Source of the DNA: an uncultured Clostridia bacterium
GTDB taxonomy: Bacteria; Bacillota; Clostridia; Christensenellales; Pumilibacteraceae
Length of the DNA stretch: 37,949 nucleotides
Assembly: GCA_934270565.1 (NCBI GenBank)
Contig: CAKQPR010000014.1
Span: 1 to 37,949, forward strand
Direction: 5' to 3'
Shown here piece after piece: positions 15,801 to 24,473 of the stretch; within the stretch, counting starts at the first letter, position 1, and each line of letters begins with the position of its first letter. A program made the position numbers and the translations under genes. The notes below the pieces were generated by a model, which was given only the letters and a program-made list of their open reading frames with translations, was not told where the DNA came from and did no database searches.

Positions 15801-18622
15801 CCCACGCCGTCCGCGGTGAATTTAACCGTCCACACCGTACCGTCTGCGTTATGCGAAGCGGTAAAGCTCGGGTTTTCGAGGGTGATATTGCGGATATAGT
15901 AGCCGTCGTCTGCCGTGACGGTATATTCGAGTTCCGCGCCGATTCCGTACTCTTCCCCGCTCGTTTTTTCGATCGTCACTTTGTCGAGGTGCGTTCCGAT
16001 CGGAGAGGCTAAGGCATAGGGGTGGTTTTCGGCGATAAAGCTCTCCGCTTCGGCGCCGACGATTATCGAGACGTTTTTAAGATCGACGTCAACTCTTCCC
16101 AACGAGGTGGAATACATGGCGTAAGCGCTCTCATTCGCGAAAGCGTTGTTGCGTTCGGCATAGAGGAAGCGCCATGCGCTCGCCTCGGAGTCGTATACAT
16201 AAGCGGCGAAAGATTTGCCGACGTGAACGTAACGCATTTTCACTTCCTTGCCGCGAAGGCTTGCCGAGGAAGTATTGAACAGGTACGAATAACCCACGCT
16301 ATGAGCTTCGGAAGTTGAATCCGACCAGACGAGGTTTCGGAAAGTGCGGACCTGCCCGCCGACGACTACCATGCCGAAGCCGTCGCCGAGGCTGTCGTTT
16401 ACGAGCGCCGCGCCGATACCGATATACTGATCGTAGTAGCGATAGGTCGATCCGTCCTCGGTCGAGGGCGCGTTGTTGATATAGGTAAAGTCAATAACCG
16501 CGGCGGTCGATTTTTTGTCGCCGAACATTACGCGCTTGCTTCCCGAGTTTTCGGAGAGGTGCGCGGTAGTGCCCGTTTCCGCCGACCCGCCGATCGTCCA
16601 GCCGCTAAGATCGCTTTCGTAAACCTTGCTGCCGAGCGCGGTCGAACCGCCGATTGCCGCGCGGTCGAGAGAAACGATTTCGGAAAGAATTCCGTTTTCG
16701 CCGAAGTTCTCGTCTGCCGTAATACGCTTTGTGATCGGAAGATAGCCGTTCGCGGTGACGGTGACGTCGTAAACGCCGCTTATAACGAACTTTGTTCCGT
16801 CTGCTTTGACGAAGATCGCGAAGTCTTTCGCCGCGATATCGGCAAAGTTCGCTTCGCCGCTCGAAGATGTCGTCACGGTGTACGCAACGGACGGATAGTC
16901 TACGTTCGTAAGCGTGACTTTCGCGCCCGAAACAGCCGCGCCGTCCGCTTTTACGCCGAGCGAATAGGTTTTTTCTTTTGCGGGATTGCCTTCGATATCG
17001 GTAACGGCGGTGAATTCGACCGCTGCTACGGTATTGCCGGTCTTACTTATAAGCGGGTTTGTTCCGTCGGCGTCCGCAAGATAGGACGGAACGTATTTGC
17101 CGTCGCGTGCCGAAACGACATAATCCTCGGTTTTGTCCTCGCCGTTGATCGAAAAGGAGCTTACCACGTAACCGACGGGCGCCTCGACGCCGAGCGAGAG
17201 GTTGTCTTTTGTGTCGAGTGCGAGTTTGTCGGTAGTAACCGTACCGCCGCTGCGGCGGTTATAGTCGAGAGTTACGCGGCTGGCATTTCTTTCGGCGAGC
17301 TTTTCGTCCGCTTCGGTTGCGGTGAGCGCGGTTGCGTAGGAATTAACGAACGCCGCGTCCGCTTCGGTTGCGTAAAGTCCGGGGGCGTATTCGCCGCCGT
17401 ACCAGCTCTGCGAGTCGGCGTACATGAGCGTGCCGTTGACGAACGCGAAAATCGAATCGCCGCGCTTGATCATTTCAAAATGCACGGGCTCGGTCGAATC
17501 ATACGCGGTGTATTTGTCGCGCGTTCCGTAAGTTTCGTGGTACTTGCGGTCGGGATGGTATGTGAGCGAATTTACGTTGTACGCGGGCGAATCGCCTTTG
17601 AGGCTGCCTGCGTTGAGGTAAACCGCGCGGAATTTGTTGAACGAGGTCTGCGCGGTAAGTCCGACTTTGCCGTTCGTCGCCGACACGTCGATATACGTTT
17701 CGGCATAGAAATTCTCGGCGTAAACGTCCTTGAAGAACAGTACTTCGCTCAGCCCTTTTCCGCCTGAAATTACAAGCCCTTCGTCAAGGTAGTTGTCCAT
17801 ATTCCAGTTTCCGGTTTTTGCGAGACGGTGCCCCGCCATAGCCGCGCCGAGGCGCTTGCCGGACTCTATCGCCGAATCGTCCTTGTCTGCGGCGAGATAG
17901 CCCGCTTTGCCGAATTTCGGGTAATACGAAAGAAAGTCGGGTTCGGTGAACGTCGGGTATACCATGCTGCGGATATAGTTGCCGCCGCTAAGCGTGATAT
18001 GGCGGTAAAGCGGCTCGATCGCGACGTATTCGGGAATATCGTCCGCGTCGATCTTTTCGAGCCCGCTCAGTCCGAGCGCGCGCCAGCTGACGAACATTTC
18101 GGTGGTCATCGATTCGGTTTTGCCGTTCACTTCGCCCGAAACGGTCGTGTTCGCTTCGAAATGCTGTTGCGAATACGATCGCTGTCCGAAAGCGTCCGTT
18201 TCGAATTTCATAAGTTTGTTGGACTGCGTTGATTCTACGTCTTTTAAATGTATATAGAACGTAAAGCCGGAGTTGCTGCCCACATACTGGTCGAGGTCGT
18301 ACCGTCCGCGCCAGATGATCGCGGGGTCGTAAACGGTGGCGGCTACGTACACGCCGTATTCGGAAAACGCAGTCGTGTACTCCGCCGTAATTCCGTCGTC
18401 GCCGTGATAAAGCTTTGCGCCGAGACTGTCCTGCCAGCGGGCTTCGTCCAGAACTCCGTCGATTTTCATATCGTCGTCGTGCTTATCCGTAAACTCCTGA
18501 CGGTAGCAATATTCGTACTTTCCGCTGTCGTCGTCCGTCACTTCGCCGCCGCAGGCGCCGAACGCGACCGTCGCTATCGCCGCGCATACGAGCGAAAACG
18601 CGATTTTCCACTTTTTACTCAT
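12887..18622 (-). CDS. Giant modular surface lipoprotein with lectin-like repeats (1911 residues)
   Basis: A signal peptide ends in the lipobox FGAC (C24), so the protein should be anchored outside the membrane. Residues about 45-270 resemble a CBM9/DOMON-like sugar-binding domain (MKIDGVLDEARWQDS, then YGVYVAATVYDP). About 280-430 looks like a concanavalin/LamG-type jelly roll. About 540-650 resembles a carboxypeptidase-regulatory-like Ig fold. Three related modules follow near 660-880, 960-1150 and 1230-1420, spaced by InlB-B-repeat-like segments (DDGYYIRNIT). The last two are almost identical. The rest (about 1500-1911) is further beta-rich, lectin-like sequence. No catalytic motif is seen, so binding of a polysaccharide is the likely job. 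It is last in the operon, 11 nt after the GH43-like gene, with GGGAGGTG before the ATG. Domain names are by eye. Confidence 0.8.
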   Translation of the reverse strand: MSKKWKIAFSLVCAAIATVAFGACGGEVTDDDSGKYEYCYRQEFTDKHDDDMKIDGVLDEARWQDSLGAKLYHGDDGITAEYTTAFSEYGVYVAATVYDPAIIWRGRYDLDQYVGSNSGFTFYIHLKDVESTQSNKLMKFETDAFGQRSYSQQHFEANTTVSGEVNGKTESMTTEMFVSWRALGLSGLEKIDADDIPEYVAIEPLYRHITLSGGNYIRSMVYPTFTEPDFLSYYPKFGKAGYLAADKDDSAIESGKRLGAAMAGHRLAKTGNWNMDNYLDEGLVISGGKGLSEVLFFKDVYAENFYAETYIDVSATNGKVGLTAQTSFNKFRAVYLNAGSLKGDSPAYNVNSLTYHPDRKYHETYGTRDKYTAYDSTEPVHFEMIKRGDSIFAFVNGTLMYADSQSWYGGEYAPGLYATEADAAFVNSYATALTATEADEKLAERNASRVTLDYNRRSGGTVTTDKLALDTKDNLSLGVEAPVGYVVSSFSINGEDKTEDYVVSARDGKYVPSYLADADGTNPLISKTGNTVAAVEFTAVTDIEGNPAKEKTYSLGVKADGAAVSGAKVTLTNVDYPSVAYTVTTSSSGEANFADIAAKDFAIFVKADGTKFVISGVYDVTVTANGYLPITKRITADENFGENGILSEIVSLDRAAIGGSTALGSKVYESDLSGWTIGGSAETGTTAHLSENSGSKRVMFGDKKSTAAVIDFTYINNAPSTEDGSTYRYYDQYIGIGAALVNDSLGDGFGMVVVGGQVRTFRNLVWSDSTSEAHSVGYSYLFNTSSASLRGKEVKMRYVHVGKSFAAYVYDSEASAWRFLYAERNNAFANESAYAMYSTSLGRVDVDLKNVSIIVGAEAESFIAENHPYALASPIGTHLDKVTIEKTSGEEYGIGAELEYTVTADDGYYIRNITLENPSFTASHNADGTVWTVKFTADGVGKTALDIRAAADGIVGGFATIGGNVKASYPNYNYSDYETDGTIKVVDGTAYKHIYFNGVCEDTAVIDFTINNVSADYLCVGALARTTSGSYGIGFAGGEVMDMSDGAWNDVRKGYNGSHLMWNNGQVKNSDVSFRYVKTGSKLLAFIKVDSTWSLASVVDNAVLGGKAVYSLYNAAGFGYVIKDISIKTGAEAETEIAAAHSYTITASGNEHVNSTYTWGESKVLVGETVSMTLTADDGYYIRNVTAENATLTASHNADGTEWNITLVVGGSGNVVVNIGAAADGIVGGFATIGGKVEASYPGYDYSAYETDGSIKVVDGTAYKHIYFNGVCEDTAVIDFTINNVSADYLCVGALARTTSGSYGIGFAGGEVMDMSDGAWNDVRKGYNGSHLMWNNGQVKNSDVSFRYVKTGSKLLAFIKVDSTWSLASVVDNAVLGGKAVYSLYNAAGFGYVIKDISIKTGAEAETEIAAAHSYTITTNCDSHINASPSWGSGKVLIGDTVSITLTPDSGYAIKNITSSLKTSPSVEIVDGTVQKITLTASSDVTFTVTETSADKYLQPIRLSNAVTASGFPEGYANKEIASNYYYAGVVWKGTAVPSTGDNWGESLIKFKPIRSDFSEYKYLDYVINSFADSQIRLLLHYTADGNEYAYRMSRLDETSNYRASEMTYTKVDGTTGNTTGSDWLGAKIPNVGLAVYRLDLTSSLYASDSTASDTGSSGTNGIGYNDIKASLGNVSALSVNIRSYTGYNLQICNVYGVKEDGTRELLFNAGEANFLGEQTTVNKATVKLENANDVLYKTTMGNSTGLDITYTGSNGYRGIADSFAWMSMNDKNTEIVSLVGYDALTFDIDTTAMTADNLPITVRIGNESYGKKARAVYAYIVDSTGNVTKIGNGSSELLNIPKGTKGKFVVLLRDFTKPESGGGNITNLVSAVDNGAFRFVIGNGTAGYLSGQQFDIRNVCFVTDGQTLIG
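14370..14815 (-). repeat. Internal duplication in the giant lipoprotein, C-terminal copy
   Basis: 446 bp with no difference that I can find from 15186-15631. The offset is 816 bp (272 codons). It encodes about residues 1270-1418. Confidence 0.9.
15186..15631 (-). repeat. Internal duplication in the giant lipoprotein, N-terminal copy
   Basis: Identical to 14370-14815, including third-codon positions. It encodes about residues 998-1146. Beyond the right edge (first change at 15632/14816) similarity continues with scattered changes for about 130 bp. Confidence 0.9.
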
Positions 18623-18633
18623 CTTTCACCTCC

Positions 18634-20652
18634 CTATTTACCGAGCACGCAGATTTCCGAAACGCGGATTTCTTTGTTTTTGTCGCTCAGCTTGTTCGAA
18701 ATTTCGATTTCGATTTTACTTACCTTGATCGGGTTGAACGAAGCGACCGCTCCTCCTCCCTGACGCATAAACGCGTTGTCGGGGTCGGCGGCGCTGAACG
18801 AATCGGCGGGAACTTTGAGGTCGGCAATTCCGACGATTCCCGTGTATTTCGCACTCGGGTTGTACCACGCGGGCTTTTCGGCGAGGGTGAAGAAAATTCT
18901 GCTCGCGCCCCCGAACGCGTAATCGTAACGCGCGCTGTTGTAGATCATGATCGCGCGGATCTCACGAGGCTCGTCGAATTCGAGCGTGATAACCGTCCTA
19001 CCCTTTGCCCTGTACTCCATATCGAAGAAGTAATCAAGCATCGTGACGCAACCGTCGGTGAGGTATTTGACGGATTTTTCGTCCGCGGCGTTAGTGACGG
19101 TGACTTTCGCCTTGTCCGCGACGTTACTGAGCCCCGAAGCGACTTTCGGAAGAGGTTGGACGAATTTCGTTGGTCCGTTGCCGAACAGAATATCGTAGCC
19201 GAGCTCGGGATCGAACGCGTAAGTCTGACGGTCGAACGCGTAAACGCGCCCGTTCTGGTTGGCGATCGTGGTGTTGGTAGGATCGCCGTGCACCCAGTAA
19301 ACGTTGTAAAGTTCGCCGTCCGCTTCGACGTAAGCGTTGTGTCCGACGCCCGTCATATAGTCGTTGGTGGCGTTGACGCCGAGCGCCGAACGCTCGCGGG
19401 AGAGTTTTTCGTATTTGTAGTCGTCGCCGAGAATCTTTTCGGACACAGCCTGATGACAGCCGTAGTCGCGGGCGGCATAACCGGTATGCGAATAGGTAAG
19501 ATAATACCGCTTTTTGCCGTCGGCGGAAGTGTGAGCGAGCATTTGCGCACCTTCGACGAGCGATCCCTCGTAGTCGTTCGTTACGCCTTCGAGTTTGTAC
19601 GAATTATAATCCCATACTCCCGCGCCCTCGCCGGTGTACGTAACGGACTGTGCGTTCGGGTAGGCTATCATGCGCATCGTTTCGTAATTCGGAGTGCACC
19701 AGTCCTTCATTTCCATACCCCAGATGGCAAGAACGCCCTTTATCCAGTGTACAGAGAAGAAAAGATATATTTTGCGGTTGCCCTGCTCGTCGTAGTCGAT
19801 AAACGGCGAACAATCGATTCCGGGCATAGTGCCCGCGTTAAGCACGCCCCCGTTGTACTCGGACGAAGTCTTGTAATTTTCGCCCCACGTATTCTTCGCA
19901 TACGTTTCCAGATCGAAGTGGTCTTCTATGTTTATAACTGGATATTTCGATCGTATAACGTCGCCGTTGCGATTTATCGTTTCGCCCGCTTCGTTCTTTT
20001 GCACGGTTTCGCCCTCGAACGTGTAGTATTCCTCGCTCGTGAGCGCGCGGAACGGACCCTGCGGAACGTCCGCGACGAAAACCGTCATATGATAGTTGTT
20101 CGGGTTGTAATCTCTCCCCTCGCCGTAAGCGTTCTTATAGCCCGCGAGGTGAGCTTCGTCCGTCCAGCTCATCGCCGAGAAGAACATATAGTACTTGCCC
20201 GTCACGTCGTCGTAAATGACTTCGGGCGCCCAGAGGTTCTGTTTTATCCAGTCGGCGCGCTCGAGCCGCGCGGAATACCCTCCGTCCACCGCTCCGCAAA
20301 GCTCCCAGTCGTTGAGATCGCGGCTGCGCAGACACGAAAAGCCGTAAGACCGATCCTCTTCGTTCCACTGCGTGTAAACGCCGCCGTTACCCGACGTGTA
20401 CTGATAGAAATAGCCGCCGTTTTCGGGGTCTTGTTCCTTGCTTACCCAGATGACGTCGCTGTCGCCGCCGAAAACCGTGAGGTCGTTGCGGTAGAACACG
20501 CCCGAATCGTATTCGCCCGTCATTCCCGCGCCGCGGAAACAGTCGAGCGCGATCGCTTCGCCCTTGAATTCTCCGCAAGCCGTCATCGGCGCGGCGCATA
20601 CGATTGCGGCAAACAGTGCGGCAACCGCGCCGAGTATTTTCTTTTTCTTCAT
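18634..20652 (-). CDS. GH43-like glycoside hydrolase lipoprotein with C-terminal F5/8-type domain
   Basis: 672 residues with a lipobox PMTAC (C26). A five-bladed GH43-type propeller spans about 50-480. NLWAPEVIYD (139-148) and KYYMFFS fit the blade pattern. The candidate base is D64 (DSDV in place of the usual DPDV), the candidate pKa-modulating Asp is D280 in GIDCSPFID, and the candidate acid is E367 in LVEGAQML. GVGHNA (435-440) carries the usual His. Residues about 510-672 look like a discoidin (coagulation factor 5/8) carbohydrate-binding fold. The family removes arabinose, xylose or galactose from plant polysaccharides or glycans, and the sugar cannot be read here. AAGGAGG precedes the ATG by 9 nt. 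It is fifth in the operon and should act on the cell surface. Confidence 0.85.
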   Translation of the reverse strand: MKKKKILGAVAALFAAIVCAAPMTACGEFKGEAIALDCFRGAGMTGEYDSGVFYRNDLTVFGGDSDVIWVSKEQDPENGGYFYQYTSGNGGVYTQWNEEDRSYGFSCLRSRDLNDWELCGAVDGGYSARLERADWIKQNLWAPEVIYDDVTGKYYMFFSAMSWTDEAHLAGYKNAYGEGRDYNPNNYHMTVFVADVPQGPFRALTSEEYYTFEGETVQKNEAGETINRNGDVIRSKYPVINIEDHFDLETYAKNTWGENYKTSSEYNGGVLNAGTMPGIDCSPFIDYDEQGNRKIYLFFSVHWIKGVLAIWGMEMKDWCTPNYETMRMIAYPNAQSVTYTGEGAGVWDYNSYKLEGVTNDYEGSLVEGAQMLAHTSADGKKRYYLTYSHTGYAARDYGCHQAVSEKILGDDYKYEKLSRERSALGVNATNDYMTGVGHNAYVEADGELYNVYWVHGDPTNTTIANQNGRVYAFDRQTYAFDPELGYDILFGNGPTKFVQPLPKVASGLSNVADKAKVTVTNAADEKSVKYLTDGCVTMLDYFFDMEYRAKGRTVITLEFDEPREIRAIMIYNSARYDYAFGGASRIFFTLAEKPAWYNPSAKYTGIVGIADLKVPADSFSAADPDNAFMRQGGGAVASFNPIKVSKIEIEISNKLSDKNKEIRVSEICVLGK

Positions 20653-20692
20653 CGATTAAGTCCTCCTTGATCTTTTTACGTTTGTCGTGCCG

Positions 20693-21577
20693 TCAGCCTT
20701 TGAAACCCGACGAAATGGACATATCTTTCATAATGAATTTCTGCGACGCGAGGTACAGCGCTATGAGAGGGAGCATTGCGACGAAGCACCCCGCCATACG
20801 GAGCGGCCAGTTCTGAAGGTACGGGTCCTCGTACTGCGCGAGCACGAGCTGAAGCGTTGCCGATTCGGCGGTGGGAAGGTACAGAAGCGGACCCATATAG
20901 TCGTTGTATCCCGTGATGAAATACAGAATGAATTGCGCCACGAGCACGGGAACGGAAGTCGGGAGCATAATGCGCATAAACGTGCCGAAGCACCCGAGCC
21001 CGTCGATTTTCGCGCACCCGATCAGATCGTCGGGCATCGAAATGTAGTACTGCCGAAGGAAAAACACCACGCCTATCGTTCCGAAAAGCCTCGGAACGAA
21101 CAGCGGCAAAGCCGTACCTATCCAGCCGAGCTTGTCGAAGATGAGGTACGACGTGATAAGTCCGATATTGTTCGGAATAGTCATCGTCGCGATAAGCACC
21201 GAAAACATTAAGGTTTTTCCGGGAAAACGGACTTTTGCGAATGCGAACGCGGACATTGCGGATACGAACACGCCTATGAGCGAGCTCGGACCGTAATACA
21301 GCATTGTGTTCAGAAACCCGCGGATTATCGAATAGCCGCCCGCTTCCTCTATGAGCACGCGGCGATACATTGCGAGCGACGGATTTTCGGGCCAGAATTT
21401 GAAGTACGCGCCCTGAGCTTCGTAAGGTGTCATGATCGACGTCGCGAACATTATATAGAACGGAGCGATCACGAACAGAATCACGAGCGCAAGAAGAACG
21501 TATCTTATTGCGCGGTGGATTATCCAGCCGGTTTCGCGCTTTTTTCTGACGGTGAGAATTTTAACGGGCTCAGTCAT
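20693..21577 (-). CDS. Carbohydrate ABC transporter permease, MalG/UgpE-like (CUT1)
   Basis: A 294-residue inner-membrane subunit with six predicted helices. The EAA loop is LIGCAKIDGLGCFGTFMRIM followed by LP, and the C-terminus ends SSGFKG, which resembles the usual SGAVKG end of CUT1 permeases. It pairs with the permease encoded just upstream. Its ATG lies inside the end of that gene (8-bp overlap, ATGACTGA), giving tight translational coupling. No own ATPase is encoded in the operon. CUT1 systems of this layout in Firmicutes often share a genome-encoded MsmK-type ATPase. Confidence 0.94.
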   Translation of the reverse strand: MTEPVKILTVRKKRETGWIIHRAIRYVLLALVILFVIAPFYIMFATSIMTPYEAQGAYFKFWPENPSLAMYRRVLIEEAGGYSIIRGFLNTMLYYGPSSLIGVFVSAMSAFAFAKVRFPGKTLMFSVLIATMTIPNNIGLITSYLIFDKLGWIGTALPLFVPRLFGTIGVVFFLRQYYISMPDDLIGCAKIDGLGCFGTFMRIMLPTSVPVLVAQFILYFITGYNDYMGPLLYLPTAESATLQLVLAQYEDPYLQNWPLRMAGCFVAMLPLIALYLASQKFIMKDMSISSGFKG

Positions 21578-22502
21578 AGCACACCCACTTTGCGCTGAAA
21601 CGGAAATTCAAGCGCGTGAAGATTATAACCGCGATCGCGACCACCCAACTGAGCGCGCTCGCCATACCTATTCCGAGCCGCGAGTAGAAGCGCCAGCTCA
21701 TGAGGTACATATAATACGACAGCGTGACGGCGCGGTTTGCGGGACCGTAGCCGTTTCCGGATATGATCTGCATAACGCTCATTTCCTGAATCGCCGCGAC
21801 GAGCTGCGTTACGAGCAGATAGAAAAGCGTCGGTGTGATGCACGGTACGATTATCTTCCAGAAAACCGTAATTTCCTTTGCTCCGTCCACTTTCGCCGCT
21901 TCGCATATTTCCTGGCGGACGTTGCGGAGCGCCGCCTGCATAAGGACTATGTTCGTGCCGTTCTGCCACGCGCTGATGAGCAGTACGCTCGGCATAAACC
22001 ATTGCGCGGAAGATATGAACGGCACTTTGCTAAGCCCCATCGACACTAAAATCGTGTTCGCGACGCCGAAGTTCGAATCGAGAATCCACGACCACATAAG
22101 CGTCACGCCTACGCTCGAACACACGCTCGGAATGAAGAGTATCGTGCGCGCAAACCCCGAGCCTTTGAGCCCTTTTGTGAGCAGGTTTGCGATAAACAGC
22201 GACATAAGCATATTTATCGGCACGCTGAGGCAGTAATAAAGGCTGTTGAGTATCGCGGTGCGGATCATTCCGTCCTCGTCGCGGAAGATCGCGGAGTAGT
22301 TTTTGAAGCCTACCCACGTCGCGGAGAACAGGTCGAAGCCGAACATGTCGGTAAACGACAGGTACAGCGACATCGCAAGCGGGAAAAACCCGAAAATCAG
22401 ATACCCGACGAACGGTCCGCAAGCCATTAAAAAGCCCGCGATCGCTTCGCCGCGATTTTCGTATTTTTTCGGCTTATTCCATTTAATAACGGGATTATTC
22501 AT
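21570..22502 (-). CDS. Carbohydrate ABC transporter permease, MalF/UgpA-like (CUT1)
   Basis: A 310-residue membrane subunit with six predicted helices. The EAA loop is EICEAAKVDGAKEITVFWKI followed by IVP. The N-terminal FLMACGPFVGYLIFGFFPLA is the usual first helix of this family, and FTDMFG and FKNYSAIF are typical of the segment after it. It forms the transport channel with the 20693-21577 product. The 36-nt gap after the binding-protein gene has no recognisable Shine-Dalgarno sequence, only two GACAAAAA repeats, so translation probably depends on coupling. Confidence 0.94.
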   Translation of the reverse strand: MNNPVIKWNKPKKYENRGEAIAGFLMACGPFVGYLIFGFFPLAMSLYLSFTDMFGFDLFSATWVGFKNYSAIFRDEDGMIRTAILNSLYYCLSVPINMLMSLFIANLLTKGLKGSGFARTILFIPSVCSSVGVTLMWSWILDSNFGVANTILVSMGLSKVPFISSAQWFMPSVLLISAWQNGTNIVLMQAALRNVRQEICEAAKVDGAKEITVFWKIIVPCITPTLFYLLVTQLVAAIQEMSVMQIISGNGYGPANRAVTLSYYMYLMSWRFYSRLGIGMASALSWVVAIAVIIFTRLNFRFSAKWVCYD

Positions 22503-22538
22503 AGTTTTTGTCGATTACTCGTAATTTTTGTCGGAAAA

Positions 22539-24458
22539 TCAGTACGAGGCGAGTTTGTTGTTGGTTTTTGTCACGGCTTCGCTTGCCCACGCGTCGTAGG
22601 ACATAGTGCCGTTGCGGACGTAAGTGTTGAGGTCGTTCGCCCAGACGTTGATCCACTCGTAGTCTTCCATATACCACCAGTCGCCCGACGTCTGATAGCC
22701 GAGATTCTGTTTGAACAGTCCGACGTTTTGCGGCGTGGAGCCCGAAGCGAATTCCATTTCGGAGAGAAGTTCGGCTTGATTCGGGAAGAATCCGTGCTTT
22801 GCCTTTACTCTCTGTCCGTCTTTGCCCGCCATCCACGCGATGAACGCGGCGGCTTTTTCCTTCTTTTCGGATTTTCTTCTCACTACCATACCCATGGAGT
22901 TCGACTGACCCGCGACTTTGCCGCGCGCTTTGACGGTATCGTCGGAAGCGTCCGCGGGGTTTGCGTACTCTTTGTAGACGAGAAGAGGCGCTACGTCGTA
23001 AGTGAATTTGTACTCGTCCATATACTCGGAAATCATCGGCATGTAGGTCGAATATTCCACAATCATCGCGATCTGACCCGACCAGAACCAGTTGTAGTCC
23101 TTTTTCGCAAGCAGAAGGTTGGGGTTTGGCGAAACGTTGATGCCGTTCTTTCCGTTCACGGAAGTCGTTTTACTTGCGCCCAGGCGAACGTACCGCTCGA
23201 ACGCTTCGCGGATCGACGGAAGCTCGGCAAGCGTTCCGTCAGCTTTTGCCGCCGTAACCGTTTCGCGGATACCGAGCGCTTCGCCCGACGTGTGAGAATA
23301 CGTTCCGTCCACGTTCGGAGTGGGGATTTCTCCCGCCGCGAGGTCGTACTTATCGTTGAAACCGAGCGTTTCTCCCGCCGCGTATACCGTACCCGAAGCG
23401 CCCGTAAAGGTCTTTCCGTCCGCTACGATATAGTTGGGGCTCGGGTCGAGAAGCGAGAAGTTGTAATCGCCGTTGCCGCTGAGGTCGGTGAGACAGTCTC
23501 CGCCCACGCTCCAGCCGTACATAAACCACCACTCGGTGAAAAATCCGTACTCGACGGTGCCGTTTGTCGTATCTTTGAGAAGCTTGCCGTCGTTGTTCTT
23601 ATATTCGTCCACAAGAGAGCAATCGTCACGGTTGAAAAGCCGCGCGAGGTCCTCCGCTTCGTCCCAGTTCATTGCGATGCGGTTGTTGAAAACAAGCACT
23701 TCGTCGCCGTTCGGCTGATTCCATCTGCTACCGCCGTAAGTAGGTTTTTCGCGATAAAAGCCCTTTTTCGGAAGTTTCGTCATATTCTTGAACTTTCTGA
23801 CGGCAGAAGCGCCCACGAGCCCGTCGTTTTTCATCCGATCGTATTCGGCCTCGTAATCGGCGCGTGTTTTACCGCGATTGTCCGCCTTCTCGCCCGCCCA
23901 AAACGCTTCCGTATCCGCTTCGTCAACGCTTATAACGAGTACGCCCGCCTGACGGAAAAGCGTTTCGTTGTAGTACAGCGCGGTCGGGCGAGAATCGAGC
24001 GGCAAGCCGTAAATATCGTCCGTTGCGCCCGATTTTTTGGTTTCGGCGTTGTAGCGGTATCTGCCCGCAACCGACGGATATATGTCCGAAATATCGACGT
24101 CCGTCACCGCGCCGAGCTCGGCGGTGATCGGCGAAGTAAGCCGCGCGCCCACGTCCTTTTTGAAGTTGTCCTCGTTCTCGAGGAACACGTCGGGTCCCGA
24201 GGTCGTGCTCGCCGCCGCGACTACCGAGGTGTCGTACTGCCCCGGGGTCTTGACTGTGAGCGCCGCTTTTATGCCGTGGCTCGCTCCGTAGCTCGCATTG
24301 AATTCGTCCACCATCGCTTTATAAGCCGCGACTTCGCTTTCCGAGCCTTTCACCCAGAAATCTATTCTGTTCGGGTCGCTCGCTCCGCAACCCGCGATCG
24401 GCATTACCGCGAAACACGCAACAAGCACCGCCGCCAAAATTTTCTTTAACCTTTTCAT
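22539..24458 (-). CDS. Sugar ABC transporter substrate-binding lipoprotein (SBP family 1)
   Basis: 639 residues, anchored by the lipobox PIAGC (C24). The family-1 binding fold starts RIDFWVKGSESEVAAYKAMV, with GPDVFLENED and the hinge-side YGLPLDSRPTALYYNETLF. The C-terminal lobe has QIAMIVEYSTYMP and KKEKAAAFIAWMAGKDGQ. Most CUT1 binding proteins are about 420-450 residues. Here some 180-200 extra residues sit between about 190 and 400, an unusual insertion rich in Asp, Gly and Tyr. It delivers the oligosaccharide to the two downstream permeases. GGAGG lies before the ATG. It is second in the operon, 15 nt after the hydrolase gene. Confidence 0.93.
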   Translation of the reverse strand: MKRLKKILAAVLVACFAVMPIAGCGASDPNRIDFWVKGSESEVAAYKAMVDEFNASYGASHGIKAALTVKTPGQYDTSVVAAASTTSGPDVFLENEDNFKKDVGARLTSPITAELGAVTDVDISDIYPSVAGRYRYNAETKKSGATDDIYGLPLDSRPTALYYNETLFRQAGVLVISVDEADTEAFWAGEKADNRGKTRADYEAEYDRMKNDGLVGASAVRKFKNMTKLPKKGFYREKPTYGGSRWNQPNGDEVLVFNNRIAMNWDEAEDLARLFNRDDCSLVDEYKNNDGKLLKDTTNGTVEYGFFTEWWFMYGWSVGGDCLTDLSGNGDYNFSLLDPSPNYIVADGKTFTGASGTVYAAGETLGFNDKYDLAAGEIPTPNVDGTYSHTSGEALGIRETVTAAKADGTLAELPSIREAFERYVRLGASKTTSVNGKNGINVSPNPNLLLAKKDYNWFWSGQIAMIVEYSTYMPMISEYMDEYKFTYDVAPLLVYKEYANPADASDDTVKARGKVAGQSNSMGMVVRRKSEKKEKAAAFIAWMAGKDGQRVKAKHGFFPNQAELLSEMEFASGSTPQNVGLFKQNLGYQTSGDWWYMEDYEWINVWANDLNTYVRNGTMSYDAWASEAVTKTNNKLASY

Positions 24459-24473
24459 AACAACCTCCGCTAA

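Noticed and set aside
19156..20670. 504-codon plus-strand ORF opposite the GH43-like gene
   Set aside because: Antisense shadow. The sense protein has a signal peptide and GH43 motifs.
22728..24449. 573-codon plus-strand ORF opposite the sugar-binding lipoprotein gene
   Set aside because: Antisense shadow of a clearly real gene. No motif and no ribosome site.
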